Shown here: piece after piece, positions 11,546 through 24,297 of the stretch | How the letters are laid out: each line of letters starts with the position of its first letter | Position numbering within the stretch: the first letter of the stretch is position 1 | Origin: Trochalopteron elliotii | Lineage: Eukaryota; Chordata; Aves; Passeriformes; Leiothrichidae | DNA: 64,000 nucleotides | Direction of reading: 5' to 3' | Assembly: GCA_024734555.1 (NCBI GenBank) | Contig: JANPWX010000075.1 | Location: forward strand, 471,456-535,455 | Notes under the pieces: model-generated | Seen by the model: the letters and a program-made list of their open reading frames with translations, nothing else | Databases searched by the model: none | Told to the model about the DNA's origin: nothing | Position numbers and translations under genes: made by a program

Positions 11546-14399
11546 CCTCACTTTCTCCCCCCAAATCTGAATTTTCCAGTGCAGCCGCAGCAGATGCTGG
11601 AGCACTCCCAAGCCAGGGGGCTGCAATACCTTTAATTTCATCCCCATTCCCTTGTGCCTGTTGAAGTTAAGCTCAGCTTGGCAATGGGAAGAGGTCCATG
11701 AACTCCCATCCTTGCTGAGTCTGGGACACCTAGGCCAATTTTAGTGATGACCAGAGGAAAACAGCAGGAACAGCCTGGGGATTCACAGCCAATACAAATA
11801 AAATTATTTCTGCCAGTACAACAATCTGGCTGGAAACCAGCAAACTATTTATATTGTCAGAAACCCGATGGAGAAAACAAAAGGTTAAGTGTAGCTGCTT
11901 TCCCCCTACCAATCTCCCAGCAGAAGTGGAAGCTGAATGCAGACAGAGTGATTTAAGGTCACAGAAAACAGATAAATAGCACATATGCCAAACAGAAGAG
12001 GAGAAATAGCACCAGACCAGCACATGCATAAATGAGCCACATTAAAGAACTGCTCTTTGCATTTCTTTGCTTTGCCCCATTATTACTGCTCCAAAAACCC
12101 AGGATTTCACCACAGTGAAATTGCAGACAAGAGACTAAGAATTGCTCCATCAATTGACATGATTTTAGGAAGCTGTCTACATAATGATAATAAAGCACAA
12201 CCTCCTCATTTTAAATATTCAAATATCAAATATTCAAGCAGGAAAACCTATCCCTAACCCCATGCATCCATAAACCTGGCCCAGGCAGAGGTGTCTCCCT
12301 TGGAAGCACACACAGATTTTGATGTTACAGCCCAAACGTGCCTTGTTGGGTTTTGGAGTTTATTAGAAGCCTTCCTTCCTTTGTGCACACAAAGAAAATA
12401 AAGAAAAAACACCTGCACAGTTGAAAATGGGACAGATTGGGAGGTTTCTTGCCTCTCATGCTGCTGTTTCTGAGAGGATTGCCCCCAAACCTCCAAGCAG
12501 TAAATGAAAACCTCCAAGAGCCCACAAGAGCCACAGCTCCTTTACACAGATTTTTGGGAGATGTCACAGCCCCTCTCACACCTTAATTCTTCCTGTTTAC
12601 CCAAATTTATTGCAGCAGCAAATCAATTGCAGCAAATCTATTGCTTGCATATAAAAGAATAATTCTATAGAAAATCCATGTCTCTCCAGACTCCACTGCA
12701 GCAGCAAGACTCATCTTTGTCCCTGGAGCACCAGGAGGTCTGGTGGCCACAGAGGCACCAACTTTCTGCAAAGGATGCAGTGACAACCTCCCATTGAAAT
12801 CCTCATGTTGAAAAAAATAATTAAAAAAAAAAGTATTCTGGGGAAAAAAAAAAGTACTTTTACTAGATGGATTTATTTTTTTTCTTTCAAGCATACAAAA
12901 ACAACCTCTGTTTTTTCCCCAGAGAAACAACTCTGTGTTTAATTTTAGGCTTCTCTCATAAAATATTAAATGGACAAAGAAATCTGTTTGAAATACTTTG
13001 ATTTTATTGAAATTAAATATTTAATTTGACTCAAAATATTGTCTCAGATATTTTTTTTATACCACTTTGAGAGTGGTTTCATTTGAGAAATCAAGACTTG
13101 CAGAGGTTTCCATGCAAACAGGAGATCTGCTTTCTGCTATCTCCAGTAAGGACTCCTTCACTTAATTTCTCTCCACCACACTTATGTGGTTCATTAAAAA
13201 GATACAGAAATATTGGTCTCACACCAAGGATGAAGCTGAAATAACTTTGATGGGGTCCTTTGAAACAGCTGAGCAATGGTGAGGGAGAGATTTGAGGTTG
13301 GGAGGAAGAAAACTGAGAAGAAATGCAGAAATATGTGTGTGAAGAAAACCAGGCATTTCCCACTTTGATGAAAAATCTGAGCATTTTGAAGTCTATGCAC
13401 AAAGCCTTCAGCAAAGTTGACTGCCAGTGACAAGAGACAGGGAAGCAAATAAAACCCCACCAAACTTCCAGGTAGGAAGAGCACAGAAAAGTAACTTTAT
13501 GTACAGAAGCAAGAGAATGGAAGGAACTGGTCTAAGGGATTAGAAACATTTCATTCCAGACAAACTCCTGAGATATAGACCTTTCAAGGAGGAAATTAGA
13601 AGAAAATATCTTGATTTTCCTGGCCAGTCCCAACAACACCCAAAGCATTGCTCTCATCCTGTAAATGGGATAGAGCCTTCAAGCTCTGCTGCTACCAGTG
13701 TGGGGGTTTATACTGAAAAAATCCATCAGTTCATTCCCAGAAAAGTCCTGGTTTGAATCATTTCAATATCCTTTGCCCTGAGGGGGAAAAAAAGTTGGAG
13801 AAAGTCCTGAAATCATGTTTATATCACTTCCAACATGCAATTTATTTTCCTCCCTCAGCTTGGAGGGAATTTGTATCCTGCAGCCTAAGCTGGCTGCATC
13901 TGTCCTACCCCAGCCAAAGCACAAACCCCAGGCTCAGCTCCCAAACCCAGCCTGCACCAAATCAAAGGGTTCAGATGGCACAGCCTGTTCACTCTGGAAC
14001 TTGCTGAGATTTGGAATTATGATTTACTAGCCTGGTCTGGGCCAACAACGATACTGATATTGTTATTATTTCTGTATCTACATTTTTTAATGTTTTCCAG
14101 GATGGCAAATACGTCTCCTGCTCAGTTTTACTGCTTAGTTTCTGCATTTTTCAGCCCTGTGATAAATGGGGTGGCTGAGTGCAGGGCATATCTCCAGGCT
14201 TCTGAAGCTGTCATGTCATCAGAACTCAAGAAATAGCTCCATGCTGGGGACAGCACCAAGGATCCAGTCTCCCCACAGCTCCCCATTTCTCTGCTCTCAG
14301 GTTCTCATCACACAGCTGATAAGTTTTAATTTGGTCATTTCATAGAGAGAAAAAAAAAAAAAAGCAGAGCCAGAAAATGACAGGAGAATTTGGACTTTC
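11546..14399. other. Intergenic DNA without a recognisable gene
   Basis: AT-rich sequence with poly-A/T tracts near 12820-12890. No coding family or repeat signature was recognised. Confidence 0.45.
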
Positions 14400-14535
14400 C
14401 TTCCCTAAAGCCAGGTTGGACAGGGCTTGGAGCAACCTGGTTTAGTGGAGAGAGCCCTGCCCATAGGAGAAGGTTGGAACTAAATGACCTTCAAGGTTCC
14501 TCCCAGCCCAAATCTTTCTCTGATTCCATGGAAAA
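14400..14535 (+). mobile_element. CR1 LINE 3' end fragment
   Basis: It reads GGTTGGACAGGGCTTGGAGC, AACCTGGTTTAGTGGAGAG, then GTTGGAACTAAATGACCTTC and a degraded TCTGATTCCATGG end. This is the classic CR1 3' tail, plus strand, heavily 5' truncated. Confidence 0.88.
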
Positions 14536-14949
14536 TCAAGTTTCTAACCAGAGGTGCTGAGGATTTTTTCAGAAGGCAACACTCAAAGCTGAAAAAAAAG
14601 AAAGAAAAAAGAAAAAAACAGAACTATGATGGTGGAGAGAAAAAAAATCCAAGAGGACATGCCACAAATTAAATGGCAAGTGTTGTTTTGGTCAGCACCA
14701 CTGAAGTGTTTAGTGTGGATGTTCCTGAGGGGTGATCCAGGACATTTGGGGTGGCCACTGGGGTTTGATAACTCCTGTGGGAAGGAAGAACCTGGCACTG
14801 GACATACTGAAAATGGGGCTGTGGAGAAAAGCCCCAACAGTGTCCATCTCACACAGAGGGGCAGAAGTGTATAAACTCATTTTTATTTGCTCCTCCTGTG
14901 TTTCCATCCCCCCTTTTCAGCCTGTTCGGGTTTATTAGTCAACAAAGAG

Positions 14950-15665
14950 TGTCTTGGGTTGTATGCAACCAAAAGTGTGTATTCTATCTGTTGAAACTGG
15001 TTGGGGAGGTGTTTTCTTTATGTCTTCCATGACTTATCCTTGTAACTCTGGAGGGGGGATATCTTCTGTCAATGGGCAGCTGTTAAACCAGCTGGGGCAG
15101 AGTTCTTTATCCCTTCCAGGACCCATCCTCCCTCCAGGGGATCTCTGCTGTCCATGGGCCATCCAGGCTCACTGCAGGGCTGAGACAATTCCATCATCCC
15201 ACCCAGGTGGAGGAGCCCAGCATTCCTACCTGGATCAAAGCTGGCATTCAGAGCACCAGCACAGCCTGTTTGCACTGGATTCCCAGAGGGAGACCAGACC
15301 CATCTCAGCACCACTGGACCTTCAGAGGGAAACTGCACCCTTCTACAGGATCACCTCTGCTGCAACAGAACCACATCTGGCACTGCAGGAGGATTTAATT
15401 TCACTGCTCCCAACACCCTGACCAACAGGGTGTCAGGTCGTGTTCTGACTCTGTCGGTGTTTTCTTTTTTGTTTGCCTTTTTGTACTACTTCATTTTTAT
15501 TTTTAATATTCCTAGTAAAGAACTGTTATTCCTATTCCCATATCTTCCTCTGAAAACCCCTTAATTACAGAACTATAATAATCCAGAAGGAGGGTGCTGA
15601 CATTCTCCATTCCAAGGGAGGCTCTGACTTTCCCTGGCAGACGCCTGTCTTTCCAAACTGGGACA
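14950..15665 (+). mobile_element. Solo LTR of ERVL-like type
   Basis: The 716-bp element begins TGTCTTGGGTTGTATGCAAC and ends TTTCCAAACTGGGACA, giving inverted termini TGTCTTGG/C-GGGACA. The right part (TAAAGAACTGTTATTCC and CATTCTCCATT) is familiar from avian ERVL-type LTRs. No clear target-site duplication remains (AAGAG versus AACAT). An open frame of 155 codons inside it (14954-15421) is not a gene. Confidence 0.8.
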
Positions 15666-15869
15666 AACATTGAAAAGTATCTTTGAACAGCTGCAAAAGC
15701 CCAGTGAAATTCCTCAGGATCTTTCTGCCTTCCACCCGTGGGGCTCCTCCTGCTGCACACAGCTCCAGCTGCCCCAGCCCCATCCTTCACCTGGAAAAAG
15801 GGAATCTCTGCTTCCCTCCACCTGCTGGCAGGCTCAGATCTGCCCCAGGGGCTCCATGGGGAGATCCAT

Positions 15870-16115
15870 CAGGTGTTTTAGGGTGAGCCAAGCTTCTGGA
15901 TCAAGGCAAGGATGCAGTGGATCACTGGGAAAAAACTATTGAGGCACAACTTGTGAGCAAATGTCACATCCTGGGAGATGTGGATGGCCACTGGGGATAT
16001 TCCAGAAGCATCTGGACACAATCCTGCGCCTGGGATGACCCTGCTTGAGCAGGGAGGCAGAACCAGATGATCCCAGCTGGGGTCTCCTCCAACCTGACCC
16101 ACCCTGGGATTCTGA
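15870..16115 (+). mobile_element. CR1 LINE 3' end fragment
   Basis: The run GGCCACTGGGGATATTCCAG, CATCTGGACACAATCCTGCG, GGATGACCCTGCTTGAGCAG, then CCTCCAACCTGACCC and GATTCTGATCTCAT is a CR1 3' end in plus orientation. Confidence 0.88.
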
Positions 16116-16424
16116 TCTCATCAGCAACTGCACACAAGGAAAAGCTCAAAAGGGGATCCAAGAGCATTGGGCTGCTCCTCCAGCCCCTCCAGCATCAGGC
16201 TCTGATGGTGCCCTGTGACATTCCAAAGCTTCTGCAGAAGGAAATGCTCCCAGAAAACCCCAGACAGGAACAGACTGACTTCCAACACACACAAAATTAT
16301 ATTTAAAAAAAGGAGAAAAAAAAAAATCAAAGCCAGCAGCTTGCACACAAGCCTTGCATTTGCAATTCTGATTCTCTAATATGAAACAGCCCCCAACTGG
16401 GGGAAGGGTAGACAGGAAATATTA

Positions 16425-16610
16425 CAGCAACGTTATTTTGTTACACTAATTACCAATAATGGCACATACTAGACTACCAACCACAGTCAATTCATTTTGA
16501 AAGCTATATAATAATGTTTAGGATAAGGAATTAATTTTTATAGCCACTGAAGCAGATTTACTTCTACTGTAATGCTGATTTATTACAAATTAAATTTCTT
16601 AACTCCAGAA
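16425..16610. promoter_or_regulatory. Candidate conserved noncoding element
   Basis: Repeat-free AT-rich sequence with CTAATTACCAATAATGG, GGAATTAATTTTTATAG and TGCTGATTTATTAC. Clusters of homeodomain-type cores with little simple sequence resemble vertebrate enhancers. Inference only. Confidence 0.28.
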
Positions 16611-18289
16611 GTTTCCTTGGAGAGCCTCAGCAGGACCTGGGGGGAACATACCGGGCTGCAAGGGGGGAATTTTGGCAGCATTAAGGTTCAGGTCAGAGTG
16701 CCCAGACCATTATTAACCCTTCAGCACACATCTGTTTGGATGTACCCACCTTCATGGGCAAATTCAGCCCCAGAATGTGCACACACAAACCACTGGATGA
16801 TTTTTCTCAAGTCAGCTGATTGTGAAAAGGTAGGGTTTAATTTTTTTTTTTATTGCATCATTTACAAAGGTAAAATTTCAGTACTACAAGGATTTGTTGT
16901 TTTCTTTTTTTTTTTTTTTCAGCATAGAGAATTCCATAAAAGATTCATAAAGTGAAAACTTTGAAGTATAGTCAAGAAGATACACTCATTAATTTACAAA
17001 AACATCCCTGGTGTCAGTTGTTGACTGTGAAGAGGTTCAGATTATCTCTTCCACTTCCATGCAGGAGCTGCTGGCTCAGACTTTGTACAGAGCTGAGGGC
17101 AAGGCTGGACCTGGGCACAAGAGCAGAGAAGGAGAGTCCTCAGCAAGACTTCAGACAGGGACTGAATGAGATCATTTCTGACTGAAATAATTTATGAAAT
17201 GACTGGGACAACTTCAATTTCTTCAGTCCTGCTCATAAGCATTCATTACTAGAGTCATGACTGCCTGGCTGGGAAGTCCCCAGGGCCTCGTCCTGCAGGT
17301 GCATTAGCTGGGCTGATCTTGACAGGGTTTCCCTCCAGCTCTGGAGATGTGGCTGGCTGAGGGTGGGTGGATGAGGACAGAAACCAAAGGGATGGTTGGG
17401 CTGAGCTCTGCATCCTCCAGGGAGAGGTGATGCATCCCCTCTGCCTCCAGGGAAGGGACAGCCACTGTTCCCTGAGTGCTTGGGATGCTCAGAGCAAACA
17501 CAGGGAGGGTACAGTGGTTGGTGGGAGCAGAGGTTTGGATTTTAGGATTCATGTCTTTTGGGTGTGCAGAGAATTTTGTGGTGTCTCACAGGGGACACAC
17601 ATGGCCAGAGAAGGAGCCACACGTCTGCATGAACCACACCAAGGGGCTTCTGATGGGACCCAGCCCTGGGACCTTCATCATTAAAAAAAACCCAATGGAA
17701 AATGTTCCTGCTGTCCAGCCAGCCCTGAAAAAAAAAATATTCAGGCAAACACCCACAGATGGGCACCCAGCAGGGAGCCTTTCAGGTCAAGGACTGAGCT
17801 GTGGGCAGCTCCTCCTCATCTGCATCTTGGAAAAGGGCCCCAGCCTGCCAACCCAGCTCTTGACATTGCTGCTGCTTTAAAAGGAGCCACTTATCCAGCC
17901 TAAGCCTTCCAGCAGCTCCGGTGATAACTGGCAGCCCAGCCCGGCAGCCGGGTGGGTTTGCAGTGGTTTCTAAACACCGTCTCTCCACCATCTGATGTGT
18001 GCAGGCACCGAACAAAAACCTCCTCGAATTCCTTAGGAGAAAGAACAAGGAAGCTGGAGCTGCTCCAATTCCCGTCCTGGCTGGGAGCAGCTCCCGGCGC
18101 GCAGACGCAAAACCGCAAAAAAAAGAATTTGTCTGATGCCGTTGTTTCCACGTTTGGTATTGCGGGGTTGTTTTTGTTTTGTTTTGTTTTGTTTTTTTTA
18201 ATGACACTTCTAGAGATCCCACCGCTTCAAGTTTCGTCCTGGGAGGGAGATGCGGAGGGAGGAGAGTCATTATTAGCTCATCCCTAAAG

Positions 18290-18535
18290 CCTGGCGAGGA
18301 CCAGGAGAAGGGAGGAGGGCTTTTCCTCTGCTAATCCTGCGCAGGCTGATCTCCCACCGATGCTTTCCCGTGCTCCAGGATAAATGAGACTTCCCTAATT
18401 CTTTCCCCGCTGCAAATAAACAGACGGGGAGCCTGCACCATGCGGCTCGCACTGCCCTATCCATCACCGCGTCCCGACTGTAGGTAGCGGTGATTACAGC
18501 TCATTATCGGCAATTACCGCCGCCGAGCTCGTAGG
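18290..18535. promoter_or_regulatory. Candidate conserved or CpG-bearing regulatory block
   Basis: CpG dinucleotides are dense compared with the flanks, and GATTACAGCTCATTATCGGC and CAATTACCGCCGCCGAGC lie in tandem. There is no coding frame. It may be an enhancer or the promoter of an unannotated noncoding RNA. Confidence 0.3.
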
Positions 18536-19004
18536 TGTTTTCCCCCAAGAACTTTCAGCAGCTCCAAAGCTCTTTGAAGGCTTTTCTGTGAAGAACAGGC
18601 TGTAGGAAATCCCTCCCCCTCTGCCCAGTAGTCAGATCTTCCCTTCCAAAAGCTGTAGTCATCAGACATAACAGTGCAATCATGAAAAATAACTGGAAAA
18701 AAATAAAAAAAATCGCCAACCCCGTGAGCCCGAAGGATCGGCGATGCACCAGGTGTGTGTGCTCTGGGCACAGCTGGTTGGTGGGGAACGTGTCTGTTAA
18801 AAATGACTCTTTTTTTCTCTCTTTTGCTCCTCAAAAAAGCTTCTCCCATGAGCAAGCCGGCCTCCCCCGCCCCTCCTCCAAACCCACGATGTAATTCCCA
18901 CAAAAACCCCCACACCAGAGAAAAGCACATGTACAGTGGGTGCTTTTCCCGCATACCAAGTACCCCGGCAGCAGACTGAGGGACGGACCCTTTGAGAAAT
19001 TCAT

Positions 19005-19095
19005 ATGCCAGCCTTCCCACTATAGCAATTTCATTCTGTCTTTGTAATTGTCTGATATTACATTGTTCCCTGCCAGAAGATTAATTAGCTAGTCT
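19005..19095. promoter_or_regulatory. Candidate conserved noncoding element
   Basis: A short unique block with CACTATAGCAATTTCATTC, GTAATTGTCTGATATTAC and GATTAATTAGCTAG stands out from the GC-rich surroundings. Inference from composition. Confidence 0.25.
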
Positions 19096-22000
19096 TACCC
19101 TCCAACATACCATCCCTCTGCAACCCTCAAGGAAGCTGGAGTGGTGCCAAGTCGCAGGGATTTGCTATTCTGGCTGGCAGCTGCTACTGTCGCTGCAGAA
19201 AAAAAAAAAAAAAAAAAAGAAAAAAGAAAAAAGAAAAAAAGCACCCCTCCTTTTGTCCCCAAGCAGCAAGTGCTGTGCCAACTGACCCCCACATGCCCAG
19301 CCCTCCTGAAGCCACCACCAAGGAGGCGGCCAAGTTTCAACGCCGTGGGCCGGGCAGTGCGGAAAAATAAAAGAGTGGCAGGAAACGGAAATTAAAGATT
19401 AAAAAAAGAAGAAAATCAAGCAAAAAAACCACCCCCAGCCAATGCTGAGCACTCCCCACACCTCGAGCCCCCACCTGGTGTCAGTACTCACGCTGGCTGA
19501 GCATGGCTGTGCTGTGGCCAGGGGACACGCTGTGGGAAGGGCACGGGTGGGGTGACATCAACTCCAATATCAGCATCCCGCCATCACCAGCCCTCATCCT
19601 AGCCCAGGGCCACCTTCACAGCCCAGCCCACCCTCAACCTGTGCCCCAGAGGAGAGGGCAGCAGGGAGCATCTCCAGCTGTGTTGGCAGCAGGGAGCCAC
19701 CATCCCGGCCGGGGCTGCTGCTGCCGCAGCCGCTCTTGGCGAGGAGCCTGGCCCGTGGATCTGCTGCTTTTGTTCCCTCTCCATCTTCTGTCCTCACACA
19801 AACACGCTCTGGATCTCTCCATCTTACCCTAAACGTGGTGCCCAGGCAGGTGGGAGCTGTGTGGGTATGAGCATGACACACCTGTGGTCACCATCCCAAC
19901 GAGCTGTGGGGGCACGAGGGTTTTCCCTCTTTGCAGAGGGGAGGAGAGCTCAGAGAGTGGGAGGTAAAAACCTGAACAATGCAGTCACCCATCTAAACTG
20001 ATGCACACCACAAAGCCAAGCACATCATCTTTCCTTCCAGACAGTCCTCAAAATGTTCTGTTGTGCTAAAGTCACCCCAGCAGCTGATGTTTGCTGGATG
20101 ATTTGCTGGCTTGCCCCATCAGCACCACAGGGCTCTCCAGCCATGTCCCACCAGGGCTGCAGCACAGTGCAGCAAGGTGTTTTCAGCAGAGGAGGCACCA
20201 CAAGTGCCAACAAGCTGTGCTTAAGGTAAAAAATGAAGAAAAGGAGAGCAGGACCCTGCAACACCAACAGACACAGATACAAGCAGTGAGGGGTGTCCTG
20301 GACCCTGCACAACCCAATGGGATCTGGTCCCCAAAACCACCGAGACAGACCAAACCTGGCAGCTTTGCCTCCTGTTCCTCCTCCGGCTCAAAATGAGGCC
20401 AATTTGGGATTAGGTTTTTTTTCTTTAAATTTGGGCAGCTGTTTCAGGAGCTCACCCTTCCTCCCCAGCACACACAGCCCATCTGCCTGGGGACTGGCAC
20501 AGGACAGGGAGCTGGGTTTGCTGGGCACCAGGAGCCACTGGAAGCCACCCATTCCCAGGCTGTGGAAACGAGCCCATATTGTCACAGGGGCTAATTAAGC
20601 TCCTCCACTAAGACAGCAGCTCCAGACTGCCTCAGCACCCGCCTGGGCTGGCAGCCCCCCTCCCCGGGTGCTACGGAAACGGGAATTAAGCAGTGATGAA
20701 TGCAGTATTAATTAATTAAGAGAAGATGCACGTGGAGGGGGTGGGAGGCAGGGGGTCCTTTGCGCTGTGGAAATTACCCAAGGAGGGGCCGCCGTCAATT
20801 TGGGTTTTATTGGGTTTTTTTTTTGCTTGGGGTGGGGGGACCTGGGTGCCAAGGCAGTGGGAGTGACCCGCTGGCACCAGACCCACCCATCCTCCGTGGC
20901 TGAGGAGAAGGGGAAATCCCAAAAAAACGAGCAGGGAGGGAAGAGGCGCCGCCATCTTCTCCCACTGCGGAGGGCGAATGCAAAATCAATTCTGCACACT
21001 CTGAAAATGGCTGTTCAGGAAGGGGTTTGTGCTCTGGAGAGGTTAATGGGGAAGCTCAACCCAGCTGACGCTGGGGGGATGGATGCCACTTTTCAGTTTG
21101 CATATTGAGATTGTTTACACACATGATTAGCTAATATATTAAGCTTCTTAAAGGGAGGGGGGAAAAAAAAAAAAAAGAAGAAGATGGCAAAGCACATGGT
21201 TTAGTCTCGATTTGCATTCCTCACCCATTCTCTCCTTCACAATGCACCACCCAGAGAAGAGCAAGGGCTTGGCCACCACTGCCAACAGCTGGCTTTTGGA
21301 GAAGGGAAACAAATGGTTAAAATTCCATGAATGACTGCAGTGCCCAGCGTGATTTAGCACATCCAGCCTTACATCACAGCACATCAGGTAAATGCTGGTC
21401 CCTGCCATGCAAACTGGAGCAGCTCAGCCTGCTCAGAGGTGAGGTTTGGGTGGGTACCCAGCAGCACGGGGTGGCCAGACCCTGACCTCCGTGGGAAGGA
21501 CAAGATCCCTGTGGGAAGGACAAGATCCCTGTGGGAAGCCTGCTCTGCCAAGCCTTGGCCAGTGGCAGCAGGGTGCCAGGGACAGGTGAGTGCAGGCTGC
21601 AGAGCCCACATGCAGTGGGAAATGCTCAGCACTGCAGCTTTTGCTCTGCATGGCCCTGCTCCTGGGGGCTGGGTGTGGTTTCAAGTCTCTTTTCTGTCTC
21701 AAGGCTGGAGACAAACACCCTGGAGATAACCAGGGCTTTGTTTCCTCACCAGCAGAGGCAGAGAAACTCAGCTGCAGACCCAGCTGGTACTTCCCTGTGC
21801 TAACAGGACAGGGACCATCATTCCCTGATCCAGAGACTTTCTGGGCATCTCCAGGAGACCCCTGCCAGGTATCTCAGATGCAGATCTGGCTGTTTTCTCA
21901 CTCCTCACATCACACACAGTCCTGGCAACACAAACCAAAGGTGTGACTGTGCTTCCAGCAGCTCCACAGATCCATCCCTGTCTCCCAGCTTATGCCAGTG

Positions 22001-23011
22001 TTTAACTGGTTTCACTCAGCACTTCTCCATACAAACTTCTTCCTGAACCATCTCAGGAGGATGACTGGCTGGCAAGTATTTTAGGGGACCATTTTAAACA
22101 CCAGGTTGCATGCTCAGAACCTTGTGCTGTTCCTCCAACCCAGAGCCTGTGCTGCAGACTCTGTTCCTGCATCCCTGCTGCTTGGAGCAGCTTTTTGGGA
22201 TCCTCCAAACACAATGCCCTTGTGCATTTCCAAACACGCTGGCAGAGCTCTTCCAACTCACCATCCTATTCCTCTGATGTGGTTTTAAAACCACACTTGT
22301 CCTTTGCTCCTTTCTTTTCCCCATGCTACAGGGGTAATCCCTCCTCCCACAGCCAGGCATCACAGCAGCCACCACGTCAGCAACTCAGCTGCTCCCCTCT
22401 CCCTCATGTTCCTCCCCAGCTCTCCCCACCCAGGGTGTGTTATTTATGCAACATCTCTCAACATTGACTTCTTCAACACAACTTTTCCTTTAATTACTTG
22501 CATTAAAAATAAAAATGCCAACCCATATGAGCAACTGCTCTCATTACAGTATCAGTCCTCCAGCTAATTAATATCTGTTAGCTTTGGCTTATGCACCAGG
22601 ATGCCTAAATCCAAAATACACAAGGCTGCCAAGTTACTTTGCAAACAGGAGCGTCTGCCTTGAAGATAGAATCACGTTATCCACCTTCTCTGCAATCTCA
22701 CCATAACCTTTACTTTCAAGGTCTTAGAGCAGAGAAGGAGAGCTCATCCAGCTCAAAAGAGATTGCAGTGAAACCAAAGGGGAGACCCAGAGGGAAGCAA
22801 AGAGAAAGAGAAGAGAAACAGCTCTCCAGAAGAAAGAGAAACACCATCTTTGTACCCGCTCTGTTGTACTCACACAGGCCACATGGGAAACACTGAGTCT
22901 GGGAAAACCTCCCAGCAGCTCCCAAGCCTCTCCCAGGGCACACACACGCTGCTCCAGCCCCAGGAGAAGGAAAGGGAGCTGAGTACAGCCAGGCTCAATC
23001 ACAGCAGAAAC

Positions 23012-23470
23012 TGATACCTTGGGAAGGCTGAGCTGGAACAGAGACTGGGCAGAGCTAAGAGAATAAAGTAGATATTTATTGAAAGGCTTTTAAGGATACA
23101 CCTTGGGCAGGACAAGAGCCTGGCCAGGGATACACCCAAGGTGGAACCAAAATGGTCACAAAAATGGACAAATGGTCGCCAGGTCTCAACACTTTTATAA
23201 GTTTTGGTCCATTTGCATATTGGGCTTTAATTGTCCAACTCCAGCTGCAGGTTGTGAGGTCCCATCCTTCTTGTTCCTCCCTCCAACCACCACTGTTTGT
23301 GCTTCTGGGCCTCGAAATTTTTAACAGTTGTCCTTGGTCTTGAGCAGGAAAAGGATTTGTTTTGTGTCCCTGCTGTGTGCAGAGCTGAGTGACACTGAAT
23401 GTGAGCTCAGAACTGCACCCCTGGGCAGCACAGAACCTGAAATGTATGAAAGATAAAATTTAAGTCCTCA
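23012..23470 (-). mobile_element. Solo LTR, family A copy 2
   Basis: This is a 459-bp copy of the element at 10347. The left end is TGATACCTTGGGAAGG and the right end is TTTAAGTCCTCA, so the termini have decayed. Flanks AAAC and CAAT do not form a duplication. LTR sense is minus. Confidence 0.85.
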
Positions 23471-23653
23471 CAATCACCTCCCTTCGTGGTGGGGTGTGAC
23501 TGCAGCCATGTCAGAGATGCTGTAACAGTGACACCAGAGCCAGAACCTTCAGGAATGTAATGCAGCCTGGTGACAAACAGAGGAGCCACCCAGGGGGGAG
23601 ATAAGAGCTGGCAGGGTGGGAAGGTGGGTGCAGCCCTCCTGCAAATCCCCATG

Positions 23654-24297
23654 TGTTGGAGCATCCATGGACAGCAGGGAGAGGGAACTCTGCAGACCTG
23701 AGACATTCTAGAACACGTGGCTTTATTGCAAGGGTGGTGGGTAAAAAGGGCCTTCAGCTGCCAGCCTCGGCTGAAGGGAAGTCCCAAAGAGAGAGGGAGA
23801 GAGAGAACAAGAGGGTAAGAGGTAAGAGAGGAGAGAGCAAGAGAGCCAGAGAGAGGTGGCAGGGTCAGAGTGCAGGGGAAAAGACAGCAAGGTCCTTGTT
23901 ACAATACATTATATCTCCTGTTGTGTTGAATATGCTAATTTACACTAACCAGCCAGTACATGACACAAAACCCTATAGAATCTACATACAGCCTATAAGA
24001 ACTACTACATTACCAGACTGTGTTATATTTGAAACTCTAAAATCTAGTCTTTAGACTTTTCTCTTTTGCTACATTGACCTTTGGATTCCTCAGCCAGCAG
24101 AAGGGTACTGTTCAATCAAAAGGGATTCTCCTTCAGCTGGCTGGGCTATTGTTTTCAGGTTGTATAGTAACTAAGGCTCAGTATCCTACAACTCAAAGCA
24201 AGCTTTCATTTCTATTTCCATTATAGGTTTCATCTTTTCAGAATCTTTTGCTAAGCAATCATATTTATAAGGTTTCCCTGATTCATCTTCCCCAACA
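23654..24297 (-). mobile_element. Solo LTR, family D
   Basis: The 644-bp element starts TGTTGGAGC and ends CCCCAACA, giving inverted termini TGTTGG/CCAACA. It is flanked by near-matching hexamers CCCATG (23648) and CCCCTG (24298). CTTTATTGC near the left end would be a poly(A) signal on the minus strand. A purine-rich AGAGAG tract occupies 23785-23860. The family assignment is mine and not checked. Confidence 0.6.

Larger units (their letters stand above)
16116..23011. other. Intergenic DNA without a recognisable gene
   Basis: It contains candidate regulatory blocks (listed separately), poly-A/poly-T tracts at 16902-16919 and 19199-19240, and a GC-richer zone at 17930-18530. Two 20-bp units are repeated at 21491-21538. 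No protein family is recognisable. Confidence 0.45.

Noticed and set aside
14954..15421. 155-codon plus-strand open frame
   Set aside because: It is inside the ERVL-like solo LTR 14950-15665.
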